A stretch of DNA of 64,000 nt from Alteromonas sp. LOR (GTDB lineage Bacteria; Pseudomonadota; Gammaproteobacteria; Enterobacterales; Alteromonadaceae): assembly GCF_000753865.1 (NCBI RefSeq), contig NZ_JQFW01000002.1:1-64000 (forward strand), given 5' to 3'. Under the pieces are notes generated by a model, which was not told where the DNA came from, searched no databases, and worked only from the letters and a program-made list of their open reading frames with translations. This document shows, one piece after another, positions 8,310 to 16,161 of the stretch; positions within the stretch are counted from its first letter, which is position 1, and every line of letters begins with the position of its first letter. The position numbers and the translations under genes are program-made.

Positions 8310-9266
8310 ATGAGCAATACACACCTTAGTGAAGCAAGCACAGCTTTTGAGCTCACAATTAAAAGTTGGTGGAGCATTCTTAAACGTATTTTTACCAATA
8401 TTGGTGGGCATAACATTCCACTTATTTCTGCTGGCGTCGCGTTTTATTGTTTGCTGGCTATCTTTCCCTTGTTGGGCGCGACGATATCGTTGTATGGCCT
8501 CATCGTGTCGCCGGAAGAATTACAGCGTCATATGGCTTTGCTCGTAGATGTGGTGCCTTCCGACAGTAGCTATATCATTGAAGAGCAGCTTAAAACGCTT
8601 ACGGAAAAGTCGAGCTCTGCATTAGGCTGGGGTTTCTTTTTAACCCTGTTCTTGTCGCTTTGGAGCAGCAGTAAAGGAGCAAATGCATTAATCACGGCCT
8701 GCAATATTACCTACAATGAAAATGAGGGTAGGGGCTTTTTTAACGGCTTAGTAGCGCGTATAGCCTGCACTATCAGTATGATTGCCACCGTTATAGTAGC
8801 TCTGGCGTGCATTACTATATTGCCCGAGACAATAAGCTGGGTAACCGGTGGTTCAATAGATAATAAACAGGCCATGTGGCTAACGTGGCCTGTCATGCTT
8901 GTGCTGTTTAACTTTTGTCTTTCTGCGCTGTATCGTTATGCGCCTCACCGTCGCTCTGCGCAGTGGCGATGGGTGACTCCAGGCGCATTACTCGCCACAG
9001 TGTTGTGGATAGCGGCCTCGTATGGTTTTTCTATCTATTTAAATGAATTTGCCAGCTATAACAAAACCTATGGGTCAGTGGGCGGAATTATCATTTTGCT
9101 GATGTGGCTGTATTTAAGTGCCTACATTATTCTCATTGGTGCTGAAGTAAACTCAAGCATAGAGCTACAAACGAGTGTGGATAGCACCGTGGGTGAAGAT
9201 AAGCCCATGGGGGAGCGAAACGCTGTGGTTGCTGATAATACACCTGAAGATTTACGCAAGTCCTAA
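8310..9266 (+). CDS. YihY/BrkB-family inner-membrane protein
   Basis: A 318-residue protein with the family hallmarks: NIPLISAGVAFYCLLAIFPLLGA near residues 34-57, the ALGWGFFLTLFLSLWSSSKG segment, and the late YGSVGGIIILLMWLYLSAYIILIGAEVN segment. About six membrane helices are expected. The family was once mis-annotated as ribonuclease BN; its transport role is not established. The last 35 residues are a hydrophilic tail with low conservation. The gene stands alone, about 100 bases before the RecQ-family helicase. Confidence 0.9.
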   Translation: MSNTHLSEASTAFELTIKSWWSILKRIFTNIGGHNIPLISAGVAFYCLLAIFPLLGATISLYGLIVSPEELQRHMALLVDVVPSDSSYIIEEQLKTLTEKSSSALGWGFFLTLFLSLWSSSKGANALITACNITYNENEGRGFFNGLVARIACTISMIATVIVALACITILPETISWVTGGSIDNKQAMWLTWPVMLVLFNFCLSALYRYAPHRRSAQWRWVTPGALLATVLWIAASYGFSIYLNEFASYNKTYGSVGGIIILLMWLYLSAYIILIGAEVNSSIELQTSVDSTVGEDKPMGERNAVVADNTPEDLRKS

Positions 9267-9363
9267 GTTTGAACGCATAAATTACTGATGTATTGCGGTA
9301 TCATGCCTGCCAGTATTTAAACGAGCTTGTGTAAGAGCCGTTTTTTAAGGAGCAGGCAATTCA

Positions 9364-11337
9364 ATGACCGCAGACTACTCTTTGGCGCTACAACGCCTAT
9401 TTGGTTTTCCATCCTTTCGAGCAGGACAGCGGGAGGTGGTTGAAGGCTTACTGAATCAGCAGTCGTCGCTCGCTATTTTTCCCACCGGCTCAGGCAAGTC
9501 GTTGTGCTATCAATTTGTGGCTACGCAATTACCGCACCTTACCGTGGTGGTATCACCCTTGTTAGCACTGATGAAAGATCAGCTCGCATTCTTACACAGC
9601 AAAGGCATTGCAGCGGCGAGTATAGATTCAACGCTAACGCCCCAGCAAAACAAGAAAGTTATGAGTGACGTGCGCTCAGGCCAGTGCAAAATATTAATGG
9701 TGTCAGTAGAGCGGTTTAAAAACGAGCGTTTCCGTCAGTTTATAGAGTCGGTACCTGTGTCGATGCTGGTGGTCGACGAAGCCCACTGTATTTCTGAGTG
9801 GGGGCATAACTTTCGACCAGATTACTTAAAGCTGCCCGCCTATCAACAAGATTTAAAAATACCTTTAGTACTGCTGCTCACCGCTACGGCTACTAAAAAG
9901 GTCAAGCTGGACATGGCCCGCAGATTTGACATTGCCCCATCAAACATTATTCAAACCGGGTTTTATCGTTCAAATTTGAATTTAAATGTGTTGCCGGTGG
10001 TAGAGTCAGAAAAAAATAACGCATTGCTTAATGAATTAGAGCAGCAGCAAGGTGCAGGCATTGTTTACGTAACCCTGCAACAAAGCGCTGAGCAAGTAGC
10101 CCGTTTTTTACAACAAAATGGCTATACAGCAAGTGCTTATCACGCCGGTTTAGACAGCGACGTTAGACAACGTATACAGCACGACTTCATGGACAACAAA
10201 CTTCAGGTCGTTGTGGCAACAATTGCCTTTGGTATGGGAATAGATAAATCAGATATTCGCTTTGTAGTGCATTATGACTTACCCAAATCCATTGAAAACT
10301 ACAGCCAGGAAATTGGTCGAGGGGGGCGTGACGGAAAAGCGGCTAACTGCACCGTATTAGCTAATTTAGATGGTCTGGTTACCATTGAAAACTTTGTCTA
10401 TGGCGATACTCCCGACCAACAAGCCGTCCAAGCGGTTATTGATGACATTGCCTCTCAAGGCCCAGAAACAGTAAACGACAATGTGTATGAGTGGGAAACT
10501 CAGATAAACAGTCTATCGACCAAAAGTAATGTTCGACAGCTCCCGCTTAAAACATTGCTAGTGCAATTAGAATTGGCCAAGGTTATCCGCCCACTTTATG
10601 CCTATTTTGCAGAGTTTAAATTTCGCTTTATAACCGAAAAAGCAGACATTCTCAGTCAGTTTGCTAAAGAGCGCAGTGAGTTTCTAAATGCAGTTTTTAA
10701 CAACACAGCAATGAAAAAGGTGTGGGGTGTGGTTAACTTTGATGATATTTATCAGCACTACGGGGCCGAGCGAAGCAGAGTTGTGAGCGCACTAGAATAT
10801 TTGCACGAGCACAACCATATTGAATTGGCGTCACGTTTAATTACCGATGTGTTTGAGGTGAATCAGCAGGCATTACTTGCAAGTGACTTATCCGAAAAGT
10901 TAGCGCACTATTTTGCCGACAATGAACGCAAAGAAATTCAGCGTATTGCTGCTCTTGTTCGTTTCTTTGAGCTCGATAGCTGCTTAAATGCCAATTTATC
11001 CGCCTATTTTGATGATAAAGACGCGCCAGCGCGGTGCGGACACTGCAGCGTGTGCAGCGGTAACGTGGCAAAGCTGACTTACTCAAACTCAATAGCGGCG
11101 CCTGATGAGGACGAAATAGCAGCCGCAATAACGGCACTTAACAAGCACCTTGAAGGTAAAGTACACACCCAAATAACTGAAAATACGTACTGTCGTTTTC
11201 TTACTGGTATGTCTATGCCGCTGTTTACTCGGATGAAAGTGAGGCAGGTACAGGGCTTTGGTTGTTGTGAAAACTGTCGCTATGCAGATGTTAAAGCGGT
11301 GGTGACTGCTTATTTACACTCGAATGCTCGCGGCTAG
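9364..11337 (+). CDS. RecQ-family ATP-dependent DNA helicase
   Basis: A 657-residue 3'-5' DNA helicase. It has Walker A TGSGKS at 41-46, the DEAH box at 138-141 followed by CISEWGHNFRPDY, LTATAT motif III, and motif VI near YSQEIGRGGRDG. A zinc-binding Cys set follows (C540, C558, C561, C564; RCGHCSVC). The C-terminal winged-helix/HRDC region of classical RecQ is replaced by a divergent tail that contains a second Cys cluster (GCCENC, about 633-638). It is longer than E. coli RecQ (about 610) and differs enough that I do not assign recQ; a second, canonical recQ elsewhere is likely. The ribosome binding site is AAGGAGC. Confidence 0.88.
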   Translation: MTADYSLALQRLFGFPSFRAGQREVVEGLLNQQSSLAIFPTGSGKSLCYQFVATQLPHLTVVVSPLLALMKDQLAFLHSKGIAAASIDSTLTPQQNKKVMSDVRSGQCKILMVSVERFKNERFRQFIESVPVSMLVVDEAHCISEWGHNFRPDYLKLPAYQQDLKIPLVLLLTATATKKVKLDMARRFDIAPSNIIQTGFYRSNLNLNVLPVVESEKNNALLNELEQQQGAGIVYVTLQQSAEQVARFLQQNGYTASAYHAGLDSDVRQRIQHDFMDNKLQVVVATIAFGMGIDKSDIRFVVHYDLPKSIENYSQEIGRGGRDGKAANCTVLANLDGLVTIENFVYGDTPDQQAVQAVIDDIASQGPETVNDNVYEWETQINSLSTKSNVRQLPLKTLLVQLELAKVIRPLYAYFAEFKFRFITEKADILSQFAKERSEFLNAVFNNTAMKKVWGVVNFDDIYQHYGAERSRVVSALEYLHEHNHIELASRLITDVFEVNQQALLASDLSEKLAHYFADNERKEIQRIAALVRFFELDSCLNANLSAYFDDKDAPARCGHCSVCSGNVAKLTYSNSIAAPDEDEIAAAITALNKHLEGKVHTQITENTYCRFLTGMSMPLFTRMKVRQVQGFGCCENCRYADVKAVVTAYLHSNARG

Positions 11338-11345
11338 CATTCAAG

Positions 11346-11401
11346 AATAAGCAGTAAATAACAAGCAGTAACTATTAAGCGGTAAATAATAAGAAATAAA
11401 A
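11346..11401 (+). repeat. 14-bp degenerate tandem repeat, four copies
   Basis: Units are AATAAGCAGTAAAT, AACAAGCAGTAACT, ATTAAGCGGTAAAT and AATAAGAAATAAAA, head to tail. The array starts a few bases after the helicase stop codon. Confidence 0.7.
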
Positions 11402-11470
11402 CGGTTACTAGGGTGGGGAGCCTTACTGTAAATATGAACAGTAAAAATCAATACGCCCTTGGCCGTTGTT

Positions 11471-11512
11471 CTTATAACATCAGTCTTATATCATCAGCCC
11501 TATATCATTAAC
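11471..11512 (+). repeat. 14-bp tandem repeat, three copies
   Basis: Units are CTTATAACATCAGT, CTTATATCATCAGC and CCTATATCATTAAC. It lies in the same 281-base spacer as the array at 11346-11401 and is unrelated to it in sequence. Confidence 0.65.
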
Positions 11513-11618
11513 GATGACGAATCTAACACTAGAGCGCGTTGGTCCTGACTGTATAGCCAAGGTCAACATGCCTAGGTATCAGGAACGCTAAGCAAATAAG
11601 CGAATAGGCGAAAAGCAC

Positions 11619-12665
11619 ATGGAAATTTTGGCGCTGTGGTTACCTTTGGTTATTACATTATCTTTTGGGACGGTAATGATTATCGCAGTGCGATGGATAT
11701 TATTAAGACGTGCTCAAGAGTTAACCAGCGAGCAGCGTTTGCCGCGACAAATGGTCGTGTTTGTCATTGTTTTGGTATTATTGATAGCGGTCGCGCTCAC
11801 ACTACCGGTAAGTGAAAGCTCTAGAAATCAGCTGTTGGCGTTAATTGGGGTGTTAGTGTCAGGTGTTATCGCTTTCTCATCCACCACCATAGTTGCAAAC
11901 CTAATGTCTGGGTTGGTCATTCGATTCAACAAACCCTTTAAAACGGGCGATTTCATTCGTTGTAATGATTATTTTGGGCGAGTATCGGAAAAAGGATTGC
12001 TCGATACAGAGATACAAACTGAGCAGCGTGATTTAATCCATATTGCTAACAGCTACCTGGTTAATAACCCTGTGTCTGTTATCCGCTCTTCTGGCACCTT
12101 GATCACAGCGAATATCTCTATTGGTTACGATGTTCATCACACTAGCGTAACCGAGGCGCTCACCAAAGCAGTGCTTGATGCTGGTTTAGAAGAGGGGTAC
12201 GTGCAGGTCAGTGAGCTGGGAGATTTCAGTGTGTCTTATCGTGTTGCTGGTCTTCTGAAAGAAGTAAAAAGTGTATTAACGGCACGTTCAAATTTACATA
12301 AAGCAATTTTAGATACGCTCCACAATAGCGATATTGAAATTATGTCGCCTAACTTTGTTGCTCAGCGACCCACAGAGGCAACGCAAAAATTTATCGCCAA
12401 AGTACCGACTAATGTGCCTAGTAAGACAAGTGCTAGCGTGGAGGACGATGATGCCCAAGAGGCAATTGCATTTGATAAGGCCGAACTAGCGGCGCAGCAC
12501 GAAGAGTCGCTAAGAGATGCAAAAGCCAAGGTTGAGAGTGTGCGTCAGCAGATATCAGAGGCCAAGGGTGCGGACAAAACAGCGCTTGAGAAGGAGCTCG
12601 AAGGGGCACTTAGTCAGGTCGATAACATTATAAAATTAGAGCAACAAACAAAAGAGACTGAGTAA
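11619..12665 (+). CDS. MscS-family small mechanosensitive channel with a coiled-coil tail
   Basis: A 348-residue inner-membrane channel. It has three N-terminal membrane helices (about 5-28, 46-64 and 70-100), then the MscS beta domain with the family pattern VANLMSGLVIRFNKPFKTGDFI, and then a short alpha/beta domain (ISIGYDVHHTSVTEALTKAV). The pore helix is TTIVANLMSGL rather than the Gly/Ala-rich E. coli MscS helix. The last 70 residues are charged and predicted coiled coil (KAELAAQHEESLRDAKAKVE), an extension absent from E. coli MscS. It probably opens under hypo-osmotic shock. YaeQ follows by 82 bases on the same strand. Confidence 0.88.
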   Translation: MEILALWLPLVITLSFGTVMIIAVRWILLRRAQELTSEQRLPRQMVVFVIVLVLLIAVALTLPVSESSRNQLLALIGVLVSGVIAFSSTTIVANLMSGLVIRFNKPFKTGDFIRCNDYFGRVSEKGLLDTEIQTEQRDLIHIANSYLVNNPVSVIRSSGTLITANISIGYDVHHTSVTEALTKAVLDAGLEEGYVQVSELGDFSVSYRVAGLLKEVKSVLTARSNLHKAILDTLHNSDIEIMSPNFVAQRPTEATQKFIAKVPTNVPSKTSASVEDDDAQEAIAFDKAELAAQHEESLRDAKAKVESVRQQISEAKGADKTALEKELEGALSQVDNIIKLEQQTKETE

Positions 12666-12747
12666 AGTCAGCAAAATAAAATACCAGTACCGGCGTACTC
12701 AGCCTTTGACGAGAAAATGCCTTTAGGGCATACCTATCAGGATTAAC

Positions 12748-13296
12748 ATGGCACTTAAAGCAACGATATTTAAAGCGGATATCTCGATAACCGATATGGA
12801 CCGCAACTATTACAACGATCACAACTTAACCATCGCCCGTCACCCGTCTGAAAACGACGAACGTATGATGCTGCGTATTATCGCTTTCATTGTTAATGCC
12901 CATGAGCAATTGCAGTTTACAAAAGGTTTATCCGACGATGAGGTGCCAGATTTATGGCAAAAAAGTTTCAGTGATGAAATTGAACTGTGGATTGAATTAG
13001 GGCAACCCTCTGACCAGCGCATTAAAAAAGGCTGTAATCAAAGTAAGCAAATGAAGATTTACGCTTATGCTGATAACAGCTTCGATGTATGGTGGAAGAA
13101 AGAACAGAATAAGCTTAATACTAAGAAGAACCTTTCTGTGTATACACTTCCTGATGCGCTATCGGCAACGCTGTCAAAAGCAGTTGAGCGTTCTATGCAA
13201 ATACAAGTAACGATTCAAGATGGACAAATTTGGCTCACTTTTGCGAACTCACAGGAAACTGAAAGTGTGGAGATAGAAATAGAGAAGCATCTATAG
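12748..13296 (+). CDS. yaeQ: YaeQ family protein
   Basis: A 182-residue cytosolic protein that matches YaeQ along its length: MALKATIFKADISITDMDR at the start, TIARHPSENDERMMLR, GLSDDEVPDLWQK and IELWIELGQPSDQRIKKGC. YaeQ proteins have a PD-(D/E)XK nuclease-like fold; the biochemical activity is not established. Length is normal for the family. Followed by the structured repeat element at 13330-13594. Confidence 0.92.
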   Translation: MALKATIFKADISITDMDRNYYNDHNLTIARHPSENDERMMLRIIAFIVNAHEQLQFTKGLSDDEVPDLWQKSFSDEIELWIELGQPSDQRIKKGCNQSKQMKIYAYADNSFDVWWKKEQNKLNTKKNLSVYTLPDALSATLSKAVERSMQIQVTIQDGQIWLTFANSQETESVEIEIEKHL

Positions 13297-13329
13297 TTGC
13301 GCTTTGTTGAGTAGCTACCTAGAAGAATA

Positions 13330-13594
13330 ATACCAGTCCGCCTAGATAATTACCCACTCAGCGAGACTTAAAATGTTCGTAATCGCGGCGTGTTCCCGCA
13401 GGTGTAGTGGTTCTACATCAAGGTGACACAACAAAGAGTACGGGCATTTTAAACTCGCCCTTTGGGAAGGTCTGGCAAGTTCCCTAGCTTCATTCTGGGA
13501 ATTTGAAAGGCAACAGCCATTCCTGCATTCCCACGCTTTGCTAGGAAACTTGCCAGCGCCTTCTGAGTGAGCAATTATCTAGGCGGGCTGGTAT
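13330..13594. repeat. 265-bp three-arm palindromic element (MITE- or ncRNA-like)
   Basis: The outer arms 13330-13361 and 13563-13594 are inverted repeats with 29 of 32 bases matching (ATACCAG..CCGCCTAGATAATT). Inside lie two further long hairpins. The first runs 13362-13460, where CGAGACTTAAAATG pairs with CATTTTAAACTCG and a tip hairpin is TGTAG-TGGTT-CTACA. The second runs about 13470-13558, where CTGGCAAGTTCCCTAGC pairs with GCTAGGAAACTTGCCAG and TGGGAAT with ATTCCCA. Almost the whole element can therefore fold into a three-way junction. No ORF of note lies inside and no target-site duplication is obvious. It looks like a non-autonomous mobile repeat or a structured RNA; I cannot tell from one copy. 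Confidence 0.75.
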
Positions 13595-13645
13595 AAAGAG
13601 TAGAAAAGCAAAAGATTAAATGTTTGCCATGAAAATCAATCTCTC

Positions 13646-13673
13646 TTTACATGCCCAACGCAAATGCTACATT
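13646..13673 (+). promoter_or_regulatory. Candidate sigma-70 promoter of the 18-codon unit
   Basis: TTTACA at 13646-13651 and TACATT at 13668-13673 are separated by 16 bases, with TGC directly before the -10. It sits 38 bases before the start codon at 13711. Confidence 0.45.
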
Positions 13674-13710
13674 CGTATTGTGTTTAGCAGATACTTAAGG
13701 AGGTGATCAT

Positions 13711-13767
13711 ATGTCTAGTGTTTTGAAAACAGGTGAATCGGCTATGAATGGGGTGCGTTCTAACTAA
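13711..13767 (+). CDS. 18-residue peptide behind a full-length Shine-Dalgarno match
   Basis: ATG at 13711 opens an 18-codon ORF (MSSVLKTGESAMNGVRSN) ending in TAA. The 13 bases TAAGGAGGTGATC at 13696-13708 are complementary to the entire 3' end of 16S rRNA as known in gammaproteobacteria, and the AGGAGG core is seven bases from the ATG, the optimal spacing. A promoter-like sequence lies upstream and a strong terminator downstream, so the three form a complete small transcription unit of under 200 bases. I do not recognise the peptide. It could be a functional microprotein, a leader peptide, or the translated part of a small RNA. Confidence 0.5.
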   Translation: MSSVLKTGESAMNGVRSN

Positions 13768-13817
13768 CCCTTTTTTCGTCACCATTCTGGCTGGCTGATT
13801 TGCTAGCCAAAGCACGG

Positions 13818-13846
13818 AGGAGCCACAGTAATGCGGCTCCTTTTTT
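13818..13846 (+). terminator. Rho-independent terminator of the 18-codon unit
   Basis: AGGAGCC and GGCTCCT pair around ten bases, and six T follow on the plus strand. It is oriented to end plus-strand transcripts, not the convergent Bax-like gene. Confidence 0.8.
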
Positions 13847-13883
13847 ATTTGCTATAACAATACGCTTTGGTGAGTTGGTGTGG

Positions 13884-14630
13884 TTAATCAGCGTTTACTT
13901 CTTCCAGTGTCAACTTATCAAGGGATGCCAATTTATTAAAGCTGATCATGTCGCGTAATTCCTTGCCGTATTCATCACCACGTTCAGAATATTTGCCCAA
14001 GCCATAGCTAAGCGCGACTCCGGTGACAGCCTCGTCTTTTTTACGTAACGACTGACGAATATTACGCAATGGTTTGTAGGCATCATGGGTATTTAAATTG
14101 AGCATGTAACTTTCTACTGAATCGGCAGGCGAGCGAAAATCGGCAACTTCATGAGCTTTATTAGCATCTCGAGATTTTGGAACAATGCCACAGCCTTTTG
14201 TGAAGCACCATTGACCAAAAAAGTTATTCCCCTGCTTGGCAAAACGAGACGTTCCCCACGCACTTTCATTAGCGGCTTGTGCAATTGCCAATGACGCAGG
14301 GACAATGTCTGCCCGGCGTAGCAATATATTGCAGGCGGAGTCTTGTTCAAGGTCAGTGTCGTCAATGCGAAATTTGGTAAGGAATTTGTCTAATGTCCCG
14401 GTTTCACCGGCGTCACATGCACTTTGAATTTGCTGTCTATCGGCAGCTAGCTCTCTGTTTATATCTACAATAATGGGCGTGAAGTATTCAAAGAAAGCAG
14501 CTTTTCGATCAGGACCTGCGGCGTAAGCAGTAAAGTCTGGCGCAGATTCTTTGGCAAAAAACGTGAACCACGCAGCGATAGTTGCCACTACGGCAACGAC
14601 TACAACAATAATGTATTTCGAGTTTGACAT
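13884..14630 (-). CDS. Bax-like glucosaminidase-domain protein
   Basis: A 248-residue protein with one N-terminal membrane anchor (about residues 5-26, YIIVVVVAVVATIAAWFTFF) and a periplasmic Bax/FlgJ-type glucosaminidase domain. Diagnostic motifs are SLAIAQAANESAWGTSRFA with the likely catalytic Glu in NESAWG, and NNFFGQWCFTKGCGIVP, which is nearly the signature of E. coli Bax. It should cleave peptidoglycan glycan strands; this is family knowledge, not shown here. It is monocistronic on the minus strand. Confidence 0.88.
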   Translation of the reverse strand: MSNSKYIIVVVVAVVATIAAWFTFFAKESAPDFTAYAAGPDRKAAFFEYFTPIIVDINRELAADRQQIQSACDAGETGTLDKFLTKFRIDDTDLEQDSACNILLRRADIVPASLAIAQAANESAWGTSRFAKQGNNFFGQWCFTKGCGIVPKSRDANKAHEVADFRSPADSVESYMLNLNTHDAYKPLRNIRQSLRKKDEAVTGVALSYGLGKYSERGDEYGKELRDMISFNKLASLDKLTLEEVNAD

Positions 14631-14846
14631 CAGGTGATACCTCTTTTTTTAAATAAAATAATGCGCTTTATTAGCGGACTACCTGAATGAGTACTCTTTC
14701 ACCATACAGGTTCTTACATGCACTGCAACTTATTGAGAAGAGGGTGAATTAAAGTTAATAAAGGTGAGGCAATTATTCTGTCATGGGGGAGAGCGTTTCT
14801 AACACTTTTCGTTGGAAACGGTATCTGGTATATTTCTATTGGCACA

Positions 14847-14880
14847 AAAAAATCCGATGGCTTGCACCATCGGATTTTAT
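14847..14880 (-). terminator. Terminator of the 44-residue gene (bidirectional-looking)
   Basis: AATCCGATGG and CCATCGGATT form a ten-base-pair stem around a short loop. On the minus strand the stem is followed by seven T, which fits termination of the small gene at 14945-15079; on the plus strand the tract is shorter (TTTT). Confidence 0.8.
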
Positions 14881-14944
14881 GTTTCACTCGATGAATCTGC
14901 CTAACGTGGCGTTCATCGCTCCTTTCGGAGCCATATGCTAGTAG

Positions 14945-15079
14945 CTAGTCGTGTGCAAGAAGCTTCGACTTTTTCTCGATCTTACAATCTAAAATACGTT
15001 GTGCGTTTTTGCGGCCTACGTATGCGGCAACTGCGTATGGGTGCTTGCGTTTGAATAACTTCGTGAATGTCTTAAGCAT
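14945..15079 (-). CDS. 44-residue basic protein, unknown
   Basis: The ATG at 15079 has a strong ribosome binding site (AAAGGGGG, six bases away). The ORF encodes a 44-residue, Lys/Arg-rich protein beginning MLKTFTKLFKRKHPYAVAAY and ending KKSKLLAHD. A promoter-like pair lies upstream and a clear terminator at 14847-14880, so it is a complete single-gene unit. There is no signal peptide; the middle (YAVAAYVGRKNAQRIL) could be an amphipathic helix. I do not recognise the family. Standard annotation may miss it because of its length. Confidence 0.7.
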   Translation of the reverse strand: MLKTFTKLFKRKHPYAVAAYVGRKNAQRILDCKIEKKSKLLAHD

Positions 15080-15112
15080 GATAAGCCCCCTTTGATAAAT
15101 TTTCACTATTTA

Positions 15113-15141
15113 AATTTACATTATTACAGTTATGTGATCAA
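15113..15141 (-). promoter_or_regulatory. Candidate sigma-70 promoter of the 44-residue gene
   Basis: On the minus strand TTGATC (15141-15136) and TAAATT (15118-15113) are separated by 17 bases, 34 bases before the start codon at 15079. Confidence 0.5.
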
Positions 15142-15344
15142 GTGTTATTTTTCGTCATGAGTGATAAGTAGGAGCAATTCAAAGGATTAAGATGGCTAAA
15201 AACGGCTTAATTTCACCACTCATTTTTAGTATCTAATTGAATTTATTTGCTTTGTACAAGCCTAGCTTTGAAATTTCTGCCCACACATTTACTTTAAAAA
15301 TATAATCACATAACATTGTTACGCGATATTACCGTGGTTGGATT

Positions 15345-15926
15345 ATGTTTAAAGCGTATACAAAATATGTGTTTGTTGTATTTTTGCTGATTGCCTCTTG
15401 TGGGCAGTCCTTTGCACGTGCGCATTCTTTTGAACATGCTAATTCTGTAGCACATGGCATAAAAGATTGTGTAATGGCAAACACCAGCGCAAATACAAAC
15501 TCAAGCTTAAACACAATCACAGGCCCCACTGTAGCTGTAAATGCTTCTAAAAACCCACGTGTTCATAGCACACACGAAGAAGAATCTTCACAAGATACAT
15601 TTAGTACCAACCGTTTAAATATCAGTTATGTAGATACCCATCATTTAGAGCATGCTAACCACTCTGCTCACACCACCGGTCGCACGAGTGATAAAGAAAC
15701 AAGCTCAATGGCCATGAGTACGAATGATAAAATGGCAATGAGTGATAGTAACTGCTGTTTCGATGAATGCATGTGCGAGACGAGTACTTGTTCAAACGCT
15801 AGTCTAGTTGCTGTAATTCGACACTCCGTCACGGCGTTAACATTCAGCGAACATGTTGTTGCCGAACAGCGTGGTAAACCTAAATCAATATCTTCCTCTC
15901 TATTTAGACCCCCCATTATTGGCTAA
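15345..15926 (+). CDS. Exported His/Met/Cys-rich protein at the head of the copper locus
   Basis: A 193-residue protein with an N-terminal signal peptide (KYVFVVFLLIASCGQSFA). The mature part is low in recognisable structure but full of metal ligands: histidine-rich stretches (HSFEHANSVAHG, HHLEHANHSAH), a Met cluster (SSMAMSTNDKMAMSDS) and a Cys group CCFDECMCETSTCS. It sits 235 bases before the cusC-like gene on the same strand. By composition and position it is probably a periplasmic copper-binding or copper-sensing accessory protein (compare CopL-type proteins). A TATAAT at 15301-15306 may be its -10 element, but I see no convincing -35. Confidence 0.6.
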   Translation: MFKAYTKYVFVVFLLIASCGQSFARAHSFEHANSVAHGIKDCVMANTSANTNSSLNTITGPTVAVNASKNPRVHSTHEEESSQDTFSTNRLNISYVDTHHLEHANHSAHTTGRTSDKETSSMAMSTNDKMAMSDSNCCFDECMCETSTCSNASLVAVIRHSVTALTFSEHVVAEQRGKPKSISSSLFRPPIIG

Positions 15927-16161
15927 ACAGAATAGTTGCGTCTTTTTTTCACGGAAGCGCGCACAACCGTATGTTTAACATGGGCCCATATTCAGAAATT
16001 ATTCATTCATTCTTCAGTGTCTGAACACATCTAAGCAGGTCCATTCCAACGCTTAAATTTATAAAATTCGGTAGGTTTGCCTGCAGCATAAATGATGATG
16101 AATAGGATGTCTTTCATCTTCTTTTAACTGCATTCACGCTTACTTGTAAGGACTCGATATT

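Noticed and set aside
13696-13708. Possible fragment of the 16S rRNA 3' end in reverse orientation
   Set aside because: The match stops at the 13 bases that define a Shine-Dalgarno sequence and the spacing to the ATG is optimal, so a ribosome binding site explains it better.
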